Source of the DNA: Brassica napus
Lineage: Eukaryota; Streptophyta; Magnoliopsida; Brassicales; Brassicaceae
NCBI RefSeq assembly: GCF_020379485.1
Contig: NC_063450.1
Coordinates: 30,480,137-30,544,136 of the forward strand
DNA length: 64,000 nucleotides
Direction of reading: 5' to 3'
Made by a program: the position numbers and the translations under genes. The first letter of the stretch is position 1. Each line of letters starts with the position of its first letter. Of this stretch, positions 1 through 10,113 are shown in pieces. The notes below the pieces were generated by a model. The model made no database searches, had not been told where the DNA came from, and worked only from the letters and a program-made list of their open reading frames with translations.

Positions 1-460
1 AATCCACACAAGACTCAACCCCGAGTGAGGATACCCAACTGAGAAGAGGAGATGAAGCACCATGAAAGCCGACGAAGCCCACTCCCACCACCGAAGATAC
101 AGATCTAAACCCATATCTCACATGCAGCGATAAAAAAACCTCAATAGAACCCAAGGCCTACTCAACCACCCAGACTCACCAAGACTCCAATAACTACCTG
201 ACCTCCCATCGGAACCGAGAGACCGCCGAAGGAGACAGAGCCTACAACATATCGATTGGACGAGGAGATGGAAGAAGGCGAATAGAGAGAACGGAGAAGA
301 ACAAAGGAAACACGAAGGAGGAGTGACAGAAGGCGAACGGAGGAGCAGCCTCCGGCCACCCAAGGTGCAGTAAATTAGGGTTTCGTCAAGTGCCCTTAGG
401 AGAGAGAGAGACACATTCTACTTTTTTGGTTCACGAATTCTTGAAAAGATAAATTGACTT
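1..460. other. Unassigned repeat-like segment
   Basis: This stretch is less AT-rich than what follows. On the minus strand it reads like an untranslated leader (pyrimidine-rich, short open frames, no domain I recognise). Its texture resembles 5' leaders of crucifer LINEs, but no reverse transcriptase follows it inside the window, so the assignment is weak. Confidence 0.2.
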
Positions 461-1001
461 ATGCTAGTAAAAAGTAAAAACAATTCGATTTATTCCCTGT
501 TCAAAAACTTGGTTAACTCGGCCGCCTGGCCGTGAGTTTACGTGAAGCGGCCAGCCACCATCCCGAATCGACCATAATCCGCCACAAAATTGGAATCTTG
601 AAGAAATCTCGTTTTTGCTTCGATTTGTGTTAAAAATCAGTATAATTTTGTTAGATCTAAATAGTGGGTAAAAAAGGATGAAAAATAATGGGGTTGTCTG
701 CCTATTCCCACCCACAGACACTCAAACCCTACTTATTCCCCCCCCCCCAAAGTATTTACCTCTTCATAAGCCCACCCAAGCTTATAAATTCTCTTCATAT
801 CTCCCCCTAATCTTTTTTTCTCCCCCTTTCTAATTGAATTTCCAAATCGTGATTATAGAGTTATTAATCGTGTTTTATAAACAATGATTACCCATTAAAA
901 ATGGAACCCACCCGACATTAAAAAAACCCGGCCCAGATTTTTAAATTGAATTGGGGCTTTTGTGACTTACGACGACACATAGAGAGACACGAAGAACAGA
1001 G

Positions 1002-1006
<5 letters not shown>

Positions 1007-1040
<34 letters not shown>

Positions 1041-1041
1041 T

Positions 1042-1072
<31 letters not shown>
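1007..1072. repeat. GA/CT microsatellite
   Basis: Two runs of (GA)n, each roughly 13 to 15 units, are separated by a short AAACATAGAA-type interruption. They lie inside the MITE just before the run of Ns, which probably explains why assembly failed there. Confidence 0.95.
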
Positions 1073-1076
<4 letters not shown>

Positions 1077-1106
1077 GAGAAGAGACGATGAGACGACTCT
1101 GAGAGA

Positions 1107-1206
1107 NNNNNNNNNNNNNNNNNNNNNNNNNNNNNNNNNNNNNNNNNNNNNNNNNNNNNNNNNNNNNNNNNNNNNNNNNNNNNNNNNNNNNNNNNNNNNN
1201 NNNNNN
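1107..1206. other. Assembly gap of 100 Ns
   Basis: Exactly 100 unknown bases, a common placeholder for a gap of unknown size. It sits between the inverted arms of the MITE and next to the GA runs. Confidence 0.99.
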
Positions 1207-1616
1207 CTAACTTTAATTCTGTCCCCAATTTTTTTTTTTTAATTTCGGGTCTGGTCGAATCTGTGTATTTATTATGTCGGGTCTGGTTTTTTTAATTGGG
1301 TAATCGCTGTTACAAAACGTGATTTTGGTTCCTTAATCACGACTTGGGATTTAATAGAGAGGGGGATTAAAAAAGATTAGGGGGGAAATATGAAAGAGAA
1401 TCTACTAGTTTGGGTGGGATCGGAAGAAGTAAATACTTTGGGGGGAAATAAGTAGGGTTTGTGTGTATGTGGGGGGAATAGGCAGGCAACCCAAAATAAT
1501 GGGAAAAAAAGAGAGGACAAAAGTGGAGCGAAGCATATTTTTGCAGACAAAAATCACAGAGAAAGGAAAAGAGATGACTCGGTAATTTACCATTTTATCC
1601 TTCATTTGCTATGTTT

Positions 1617-1890
1617 TTTTTACAAGACGCGGACGCAGCGGCTTGCGGCCAAAAACTGAACATAAAAATAAATAAAAAATGGTGGAAAATTAATTAAGCT
1701 GACGCTGCGATTATTTTCGCGAAGATTTCCAGTGTCGTTTGTGACGTTGTTAAAAGTAGCGACAGTTAGATAGTCGCTGCGATTATCTTTGATAGACAAG
1801 AGCACCGGCGGTGGTGTTGCTCTCCAGATCCCTGAACAAAAAAATGGTTATACATTTGATCACAAACCGCTGACGCAGCGTCTTGTAAAA
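1617..1890. mobile_element. Small TIR element with GC-rich ends
   Basis: The left end reads TTTTACAAGACGCGGACGCAG. The reverse complement of the right end reads TTTTACAAGACGCTGCGTCAG. The interior (about 270 bases) also has GC-rich blocks such as GTCGCTGCGATTAT and no useful open frame. I could not find a convincing target duplication, so the superfamily (hAT or Mutator) is open. Confidence 0.45.
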
Positions 1891-2361
1891 GAACAGAGCT
1901 ATTATAAAAAAAACTTGAAATACCCTGAAATATATTATGTAGCAATCAAACCTAGGTCTAGGTCTGGTTGACCAATGTGACGACAAAACTACTTGAGCCA
2001 CCACTTTTCTTTATATTTAGAATGCAAATACTTTTTATATACATATATATACATAAATGATGAAAAACTAATCCCTGATTAATTTTTGATTAATCTCTGA
2101 TTTTTTGTTAACTCACTAATTTCCAAACAAGGGATCTATTGAATTGTTTATGAGAAAGAAAAACTGGCCAAACAAAGTTGTTTTTTAAGGACTGGAAGCA
2201 TGAGCTTCAATGGCTTCTATCCAAGGCTGGGCCCTGCATATTTTTGGCGAATAGTTCATAATTCATACTTTAGACGAAAGCTTTATGTGTAATTTTTTCT
2301 ACTTTTTATTTTCGTGGAGTAGGGGAATTAAATGCACATATCAAAAGTATGTTTGTAGGTT

Positions 2362-2982
2362 TCTATTCTATTAAAACTGAAGTACAAAATAATATTTACT
2401 TATTTTAAAGTGATTTGTTACATCTTCTTCGTTCGTTTTAACTAATTTTAACCATTTCATTTGTTTTCTTTTCTAAATAATTTTAAATCGTTTATTACAG
2501 AAGTACAAAACAAAACTTACTTATTTTTAAGTGTTTTATTACATCTTTTACATTCTTTTTTCACTCTCCTAAACTACTTTATTAATTGTTTTTATCACAA
2601 TAGTCCGGCGCCATTTATTTTACGTGTTAACCGTAATAATTTCACAAGTTTAAATGAAATTGTTGTATTAGTGATAAGAATCCAAACCAGTTAACAAAGA
2701 ATTTTGTATTTGTTTTCATAATCAGTTAGACATTGGAATTTAAGTACACGTTGGTATACATATTGTTTTTTTCAGTATCGAATTTGTTGAATTTTAAAAT
2801 TAAACTATATTCAGTATTATAAATTTACGGATAGGGTTCGAATCGGATTCTTCCGAATCCGGGTAGGATCGTTGGAACCTAAAAATATCTAAATACTCTA
2901 TATATATGTTTAAAAATGTCACTAGACCATTTATAAAAATGTAAAATACCAACTTTGTGCAGACGCGCGGATAGAAGTCTAG
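2362..2982 (+). mobile_element. Short non-autonomous Helitron
   Basis: The 5' end starts TCTATTCTATTAAAACTGAA, the form common in crucifer Helitrons. The 3' end is CTAG followed by T, preceded by a GC-rich stretch (GTGCAGACGCGC) that can form a weak stem. The first 160 bases hold a diverged internal duplication (GAAGTACAAAA...TTACTTATTTT occurs twice). No Rep/helicase is encoded. The base before the TC is T rather than the expected A, so the left boundary is less sure. Confidence 0.55.
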
Positions 2983-3077
2983 TATGTAGTTAAGAGAGTT
3001 AATCTTCAAAATTCACATAACAAAAGGATGCTTAACTGTGGATATAATTTGAGAAACAATATTTGCAAAACATTTTG

Positions 3078-4935
3078 GGGGTTGTTTGTTTCACCATCTG
3101 TCATCTCTATACATCAGATCAATTTATATGATCCATCTAGATAATCCATCCAAATTTCATGAGACTGTTTGTTTGTCCATCCAAATATTTCATCTAGATG
3201 AATCATCTAAATGGATCTTATGTTTGTTTCTTTATCTTTATTTCCATCCAGATGAGTTTAGTAAACAAATTACTAAAATACAAATACAATTGTTTTGATT
3301 TAATCATATGTTTGATGTTAATTTAAACTATATTAAGTTTTATTATTTAGTCTAAAATATATTTACACTGAAATTATTTTAAAATTAGCATTTTGACATT
3401 CATAAATTATTACTACATATAAATTTATAAATTTTTATTTTGATTTGTATTAAAAGTTTACTACAATAATAACTTCTAATAGACAAAAGGTTTGATAAAC
3501 ATATACATAAAAAACTTTAAAGTTTCTATCTAAAAAGAGTATTAAAAATAAACTGATTATAATATTCAAATAAATATATCTAAAACTAGTTTTACATTTT
3601 TTTGGATAACACGATTTTTGTTTTTGACGGAAATTGCGATTTATGTTTTTGGTCAGTAAAACATGATTTCCGGTGACGGGTGGAAAACACGATATCCAGT
3701 TTCGGCGGGAAACCACAACTTTCGATTCTAACGGAAAAATGTGATTTTTTTTTTTGGCGGGAAAATGAGATTTTCCAGTTTTGACAGCAAATGAAATTTT
3801 TGGTTTTAACAGAAAACACAATTTTGATTTTGGAGGGAAAATCAATTTTCTAGTTTTGGGAGGAAAACAAGATTTTTCGGGATTGGCGGGAAAATGAGAT
3901 TATTTTGGTTTTGGCGGGTAAACAAGATTTCTGATTTTGGTGGGAAAATATGATTTTCGGTTTTTGCGGAAAAACGAAATTTTTGGTTTTGGCGAGAAAA
4001 TGAAATTTTTGGTTTTTTGCGGGAAAACACGTTTTTGGTTTTTGTGGGAAGGAGATTTTCCGGTTTTGGCGGAAAAACAAGATTTTCCAGTTTTGGTGGA
4101 AAAATATGTTTTGCGGTTTTGGAGGAAAAATGTGTTTTTGCTGTGTTGACGGGAAAATTCGTTTTTGGCGGCAAAGTGTATTTTGTGATTTTGATGGAAA
4201 ATTGCATTTTTGGCAAGAAAATGTATTTTTTGCGGGAAAATGCATTTTGACGGGAAAATGCATTTTTTACGTTTTGGCGGGAAAAAGTGTTTTTGGCGGG
4301 AAAGTGGTTTTTTGCCATTTTGGTCGAAAAACATGTTGGAAAATGTGTTTTACGTTTTTGCTGGGAAAATGTTTTTTTTGCAGTTTTAACGAAAAAATGC
4401 GTTTTTGGCGAACAATGCATTTTGGAGTTTTGGCGAGAAAATGCATTTTGGAGTTTTGGCGAGAAAATGCATTTTTATATTTTCGGCGGGAAAATGCGTT
4501 TTTGTGTTGGTGGGAAAATGCGTTTATGCTGTTTTGGTGGGAAAATGTGGGTTTTGCGGTCTTGCCGGAAAAGTGTGTTTTTGCTATTTTGGCGGGAATG
4601 AATTTTTACGATTTTGGCGGGAAAATGTGTTTTTGTGGTTTTGATGGGAAAATGCGTTTTTGTTGTTTTGTCATTTTTCTTGAGTGACAAAATTATATTT
4701 AGGTTTGTTATTTGTAAATTATATTAGAGGTATAAGAGACATTATACTATTTTAACAGAACAATCTCCATCCAAATGCTTAAATTTGAATCAGCCAGCTG
4801 ATTTTTAAAATGTAGCCTAAATTTTGAAAACTCATCCAGATGATCCTTCTAGATGACTTGTACTTTTAATGCTAAACAAACAAAATTCTCATATACATCC
4901 AGATGACTCATATGGATGGTGAAACAAACGTACCC
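3078..4935. mobile_element. PIF/Harbinger-like TIR element carrying a minisatellite
   Basis: The left end GGGGTTGTTTGTTTCACC and the reverse-complemented right end GGGTACGTTTGTTTCACC match at 15 of 18 positions and are flanked by TTG on both sides (3075-3077 and 4936-4938). A 3-bp target duplication with GGG-starting ends fits PIF/Harbinger. Subterminal zones on both sides repeat CATC(C/T)AGATGA-like motifs. No transposase is encoded. About 1 kb of the interior is a diverged tandem array. Open frames up to 193 codons in the array are stop-free repeat artefacts. Confidence 0.6.
3640..4680. repeat. Degenerate tandem array of TTTGGCGGGAAAA-type units (E2F-site-like)
   Basis: Units of roughly 20 to 33 bases, centred on TTTTGGCGGGAAAATG, repeat for about 1 kb, with variants such as GGCGAGAAAATG, GACGGGAAAATG and GGTGGGAAAATG. 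The core TTTGGCGGGAAA matches the plant E2F binding consensus (TTTSSCGS) exactly in several units, for example near 3753, 4275, 4293 and 4613. The array lacks stops for long stretches in several frames. Confidence 0.9.
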
Positions 4936-5104
4936 TTGTTAAAAATCAAGATGAAACTAGTCCGCAGCATCTTTATGCTTACTCAATTCTTTGTTTCATG
5001 TTCAAGACATGCATATTGCGTCAATATTAATTTTCTAGAAATGATAAATATTACAAAATTTATTCAAATAACAATTTGAAACATATTTAAACGTAAATTT
5101 TCTC

Positions 5105-6025
5105 CAAGTCATTGCTTGAAAACTAAAAGCACCTGAGAAGATATGTCATCTTATGTGGCAGCTGATAACAGAACATGTGGTTGTAACGAGAAATCTGAAC
5201 CGCCATAATATGAGATGCGATAATTATTGCCCAAAATGTGGGGAACCAGAAGAAACTATTACTCATGTCATATTTGAATGCCCTCCAGCTCTGCAAGTAT
5301 GGTCCCTATCAACAACACCATCTAACCCTGACATTTTTCTGTTGCCAAGTATTTATGCCAATATGGATTACCTCTTCTGGAAAAAGAATAACATTGTTGA
5401 ACCGAAACTAGATTATCTGGTATATCTGGAATGCTCGGAATGGTAAACTCTTTAGGAGAATTGACAGAGATCCTTTGGAGCTAGTCCGATATGCAGAAAA
5501 TGAATGCCAAGCCTGGTTTAATGCCAATGAGATGGTCACTCCTGCATAGTAGCGAGGAACTTCAGGTCATAAGCTTGGATAATATTTGCATGGTGGATGG
5601 TTCATGAACTTCCACGGCAGAGTTCCACGGCAGAGTTCAGTGGTTGTCGCTGGGTTTGGAAGGATAGTTTTCGAAAGATTCAGCTCATGGGAACGCGAAA
5701 CTTAAGGAGGTGAGAGTATGCTACAACATTCGTCATGTCAGCGCTTTGGAACAGATTGCAAGGATCTGATCTCGATGTTAAAGGAGCTTTAATTTTGGCT
5801 AAGTTTTGCAACAGAATTGGAGGCTATAAAGCACTGCATATATGTTTTCCAGACTTCAAGATATCTCATATCGCAAGGGCACATAATGGAATTTTAGATT
5901 TTTTAGCTAAGAGTGCAAGATCTTTCCATAGAGAGCTTTGTTACATTGATTATTTTATTCATGTCTGGTACCTAGACCACCTCAAGTTTGAATAATAGAA
6001 TAGCCGTTGATTGTTAAAAAAATGC
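5105..6025 (+). pseudogene. LINE 3' end: RT zinc-binding and RNase H remnants (copy 1)
   Basis: The segment translates, with frame changes, into the zinc-binding domain that follows reverse transcriptase in plant LINEs (zf-RVT): near 5225 a CPKCGEPEETITHVIFEC block supplies the Cys-Cys...His-Cys ligands, followed by ALQVW. From about 5735 an RNase H-like (RVT_3) stretch ends with FPDFKISHIARAHNGILDFL and LAKSARSFHRELCYID. Several frames and stops are needed, so it is a fossil. It ends with a GAATAGCCGTTGATTGTTAAAAA-type tail typical of LINE 3' ends. Copy 2 at 7110-8110 is closely related. Confidence 0.7.
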
Positions 6026-6356
6026 AAATTTTAAAACTTTTTAAAATATTAGACTAGTCATCTAAAATTGTAATTTTAAATCTACCATTAGTGGATATTT
6101 GTTAGACCATGCATTTAGTATAATTAATGATTTTGAGTATGTATTTAGCTAAAAATACAAAGATCAAATCCCTATTTTTGGAGATTGCAGAAAAATTAAA
6201 AAAAAAATACTAACAATTTTATCAAAAAATAATATTTTTTTCTCAAATTCAAGATTGCCTTCACTCCTTAACATGAATTGAACTCCTTTAAATAAGTTTC
6301 AACAAAACGAGAGAACAGAGCTCGAGAAAATAAAAGTATGAACATTATAACCTAAC

Positions 6357-6699
6357 TGTTGGAGATGGATTGCATCTAACGGACAAGGTTCATCGAGAAA
6401 ATATAATTGGGTCCAAATAAGTGAGGCAGCAATAGCTTACGCCGACTTAGAGACAAAAATAGAAACAAAATAAGTATATAAAGAGAAAAACGAAGATTGA
6501 AAAACACATTTACAAACACACACTTCTCCGCACAAGAGATAATGTTTATTATTTTCCTCTTTTTCTTGTTGAGCTGATCATCTATTCAATTAAACATGTC
6601 TTTTCACTTATAATTTGTTTCTTGATTAATCAATAAACGTCTTTAACTCATCTTCTAATTTGTGTACACAACCAGTATGTACTGAACTCAAATTCAACA
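6357..6699 (+). mobile_element. Probable Gypsy-type LTR remnant with primer-binding-like flank
   Basis: The stretch begins TGTTGGAGATG and ends TTCAACA, giving the TG...CA inverted ends of an LTR. It is followed directly by AATTTGACACTGTTTGTGGGGA, which resembles the TTGGCGCC-GTCTGTGGGGA region after the 5' LTR in plant Gypsy elements. No gag or pol follows, because copy 2 of the LINE fragment begins within 400 bases. Boundaries are approximate. Confidence 0.4.
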
Positions 6700-7110
6700 A
6701 CATAATTTGACACTGTTTGTGGGGAACTAGAAATTAACGCCAAGAAAGATTATGACTGGAGGTAATTTTATTGGATGAGTTCGAGATGAATACAAGGGGT
6801 GCTTGATAAAAATGGAAATTATATGTAATGAGAGTATAGTTTAGCTTTGAAGAATTCGGATCCCTTGTCTTTGGCCCTTCCTTCTTCATTTTATAGATCT
6901 TTCCGGTGGATCATGGTGGCGTGATCACCGGAGTATATTAGACGCTTTGATGATGGCTTTTAATACTTTTTATTCCTTTACGTTTTGCATTGACTCTTCC
7001 ATGCTCGTCGTGTTTGACTTTTTGAACCGGGGGTGGGCTTTGACTTTAGTGGGCCTATATATGTCTTCTTCTTGGATCTCAATGGTGACTGATTTTAGGA
7101 AGGTAAAAGC
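6700..7110. other. Non-coding spacer
   Basis: About 400 bases between the LTR remnant and LINE copy 2. It is moderately AT-rich. The first 60 bases may be the start of the internal region of the same Gypsy element. I see no gene in it. Confidence 0.4.
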
Positions 7111-8115
7111 ACCTTAGTGGGGCTATGTCTTCTTCTCCAAGCCTTTACTTGGAAGGTAAAAGCACCTCAGAAGATATATTATCTTATATGGAAAATGATA
7201 AGAGGACAAGTGGTTGTAACGAGAAATCTGAATCGTCGGAATATGAGATACGAAAACTATTGCTCGAGATGTGAGGAACCAAAAGAAATTGTTATTCATG
7301 CCATATTCGAATGTCTTCCAGCTTTGCAAGTATGGTCTCCATCAACAAAACCATATAGTCCTAACATCTTTTCGCTACCGAGTATTTATGCCAATATGAA
7401 TTACCTCTTCTAGAGGAAGAATATCATTGTTGAACAAGAACTCGATAGAGATCCTTACACATGGATAATCTGGAAGGCTCAGAATGATAAACTATTTAGG
7501 GGGATACACAAGGATCCCTTGGAGCTAGTCCGATATGCGGAAAGTGAATGCCAGGCTTGGTTTAATGCAAATGAGATGGTACCACTCAACCCACATGAGC
7601 ATAGTAGTGAGGAATCCCAAGTCATAAGTTTGGATAATCTCTGTATGGTGGATGGTTCATGGACTTCCACAACACAATTCAATGGTTGTGGTTGGTTTTG
7701 GAAGGATATTATGGGAAAATCCAATTTATGGGGACGCGAAACTTAAGAAGGCGAGAGACTGCTTTACACTCGGAAGTGGAAGCCCTGCGATGGGAAATGG
7801 AGAGCATGCTACAACATTTTTCATGTCAGAGTTTTGGGACAGATTGCAATGATCAAATTGCGATGATAAATGAACCTCAAGATTGGCCATGTTTTGCAAC
7901 AGAATTAGAGACAATACAGACGATGCATATATGTTTTCTGGAGTTTAAGAGATCTCATATTCCAAGAGCACAAAATAAAATTTCGGACTCTTTAACTAAG
8001 ATTGTAGGATCTTTTCATAAGGAACTTTGTTACATTAGTTGTTCTATTCCGGTTTGGTTACCTACACCACTTTAAGTTTGAGTAATAATATAGCCGTTCG
8101 CTGTAAAAAGAAAAA
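7110..8115 (+). pseudogene. LINE 3' end: RT zinc-binding and RNase H remnants (copy 2)
   Basis: This is a second version of the fragment at 5105. The zinc-binding block reads NYCSRCEEPKEIVIHAIFEC near residue 45 of the frame opening at 7117, then ALQVW. Later frames give a DGSWTSTTQFNGCGWFW RNase H core (near 7650) and FLEFKRSHIPRAQNKISDSL (near 7945). Here the first catalytic-type Asp and the GCGW motif of RVT_3 remain visible, unlike copy 1. Stops and frame changes make it a pseudogene. It ends AATATAGCCGTTCGCTGTAAAA. Confidence 0.72.
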
Positions 8116-8790
8116 TTCAATCATAAAGTTTAATCAAAAATAGATTGGAATTACACCAAAAAAAAATAGATTAGCCAAACTAGCCCAAAAATAGAAATCT
8201 GATATAGAAAGTTTTAGATAGATATATAGTGGAAAATGAGATACAAAAACATGAAAGACAGAATTGAATTCTACAAAAATAAGTAGACCGATATGTCCAT
8301 ATATATTTGTTTCTTAAAAATGAATGGACATAAACTACGTACGACACTACATGAGTTATACAAATATACGAGCGATAACAATGACAAAAAAAAAAGAAAA
8401 AAAAAATACTAAACATGTGGCCTTTATACCTCTTGGGCGTATAGCTTACGTAAGATTAATATATGCATGTATACGTCAATGTTATACTATACAAAACTGG
8501 AGCTTTTAAGGGAATTTACATATATATATCATTTTTCTTTTTCTTCTTCTTCATATAGAAGAGTAAAACTCAAAGCCGCCATACAATTACAAAAGTAGAC
8601 CAGAACTCGACAGCGGAAGAGGACATCACCGTGCCTTTTTTGTTTATCGAACAAATTATATATGTCCATATTTCTCATATTTTTCTGATTTAAGCCTATA
8701 AAACGACATAAATAATATTCTTTTACTACATTTTGTTTCATAGGCCAAAAATCAGAAAAATTGAACTTTTTTTTTTTTAAGTTTGGAAGA
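8116..8790. other. AT-rich region upstream of TZP homologue
   Basis: No gene or named repeat is apparent. Short open frames on both strands have no recognisable domain. It probably contains the distal promoter of the downstream gene. Confidence 0.4.
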
Positions 8791-8816
8791 GTGAAATGTA
8801 TGGAGAAGAAAGTGGA

Positions 8817-8822
8817 CACGTG
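8817..8822. promoter_or_regulatory. G-box (CACGTG) upstream of TZP homologue
   Basis: A perfect ACACGTGGC site lies roughly 75 to 130 bases before the CT-rich stretch (about 8895-8950) that probably belongs to the 5' leader. G-boxes of this form are bound by PIF/bHLH and bZIP factors. TZP in Arabidopsis is light- and clock-regulated, so the site is a plausible control point, but this is inference. Confidence 0.5.
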
Positions 8823-8889
8823 GCGGCCTGGGGGCCTTGTAATGACATGAAAAAGCAAGTTTCAAATCACATCGTTAGGCCCATAGCCG

Positions 8890-10031
8890 CTTGGCGCTGT
8901 CGTCTTCGTCTTCGTCTTCTTCGTCTTCTCTCTCTCTCTCTCTCTCTTCCACTTCCTTTCATTTGTTACTCCTTTTGTTAGTGGAGAATTCTCTGGAAGT
9001 AGAATATATCGATTCTTCGTTGGAGGTAACTCGAGCTCGATGGTATAATAATTCTCTGACGTTTTATTCCTTTGATAATTGTTCCTGGGTTTTGAAGAAG
9101 TCTATTTCTCTGGATTTCTAGGTCTATGGTTTCAGTTATTGAAATATTGCTTTGTAATTTATTTGCTTGATTCCCCATGTGTATCTTTGCGACTCGATGG
9201 AGGTAACTCGAGCTCGATTCAGCTCCTTTGGGAACAGTAGTTAATATTTGTTCTTATATCGACGATGCATAATAATATATTTAATATTTAAAATCTAATA
9301 TGAGGTCCATATCCATTGTCATGCGGTAATTTTTAATTTTAATACAAGTTTAAGATGCCGACAATCTTTATTTTCTTCTATCCATCTCCACATATCTCTC
9401 TTTCCTTATCTTCTTCCCTACTCTTTCTTCTCCGTAGATCTGTCAAAGAGAGGATATCAACGGCATAAAGTGACATCTTCACGAACGAGCTTGTTCGAGG
9501 ATCATCACGGGTTTCGTATGTGTGAAGTGAAAATGCTGAAGCGAGGAAGAAGTTTGCTTCCGTGGATGCTTTATCAGAGTTAGTGTGGTCTCCTCGTAAC
9601 GGTCTTAGAATGTGCTGATTTTTAGTTTCACGGGTAAAAAAGCGAAACTACCCTCTCCTAGCGTCTTTGATGATATAGCACTAACCAACAACAACAACAT
9701 GGAGTCTCATTCCAAAAGCAATAGTATCCAACACCAAGAAGAAGAAGCTGGTTACTGTGTAGATAGAACTGATGACCAAGTCAACCAAGCGTGTAGCGAA
9801 AAGAACAGACCATTGCCAGGTTGCTCAATGATCATTTTCGCGTGTTTGTGGAATTGTCTTTTAATATGAGACTCCATGTTGTTGTGTTTTTTTTTTTTTT
9901 TTTGGCAGGGATTGGTGGTTCTGTTGAGAATACCAAACCTGAAAGAGAAGAGATGGGTGAGGATAAGGTTGAAACCAATGATGATTCTGAAGAAGCAGAG
10001 ACAAGAGTAGGAGCTTCCAAAAGATCTTTAG
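8890..10031 (+). pseudogene. 5' exons of the TZP homologue, disrupted
   Basis: The leader (CT-rich, from about 8890) ends at a GGAG|GTAACT donor near 9025. From about 9531 a frame reads ARKKFASVDALSELVWSPRNG, which matches the N-terminal region of plant TZP proteins as I recall them, but a stop lies just upstream and the frame breaks after GLR near 9609. Sequence from 9612 continues in another frame (SFTGKKAKLPSPSVFDD...) to a donor after 9846, and an exon at about 9907-10031 (GGSVENTKPEREEMGEDK...) joins in phase. The next acceptor is missing: only a T-run and ATTTATGG precede the following exon. The N-terminal coding part therefore cannot be joined to the rest by GT-AG splicing. Confidence 0.6.
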
Positions 10032-10113
10032 GTGAAAATGAATAAATAAAGTTCATTGTCTTCTTAATTAGTTTCCATTATTACGTGTTTATTGTTATTT
10101 TTTTTTTTAATTT

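Larger units (their letters stand above)
691..1492. mobile_element. Mutator-type MITE with long terminal inverted repeats
   Basis: The two ends are inverted copies of each other for well over 200 bases. The left end begins GGGTTGTCTGCCTATTCCC and the reverse complement of the right end begins GGGTTGCCTGCCTATTCCC. A perfect 9-bp direct repeat, AAAATAATG, flanks the element at 682-690 and 1493-1501. A 9-bp target duplication with long inverted repeats is the signature of Mutator-like elements. No coding capacity is visible. The centre holds GA microsatellites and the assembly gap, so the true length is unknown. Confidence 0.85.

Noticed and set aside
941..1228. Serine/leucine-rich 95-codon frame on the minus strand
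   Set aside because: It crosses the run of Ns and the GA microsatellite; the residues are a translation of (CT)n.
3450..4690. Several overlapping open frames of 70 to 193 codons, Phe/Lys/Gly-rich, on both strands
   Set aside because: They arise from the stop-poor TTTTGGCGGGAAAATG repeat; frames on both strands overlap and show only the repeat translated. No start context, splice sites or domain.
8796..9121. Serine-rich frames at the start of the TZP leader
   Set aside because: They translate the TCGTCTTC/(CT)n stretch of the 5' leader; no start or domain supports coding.
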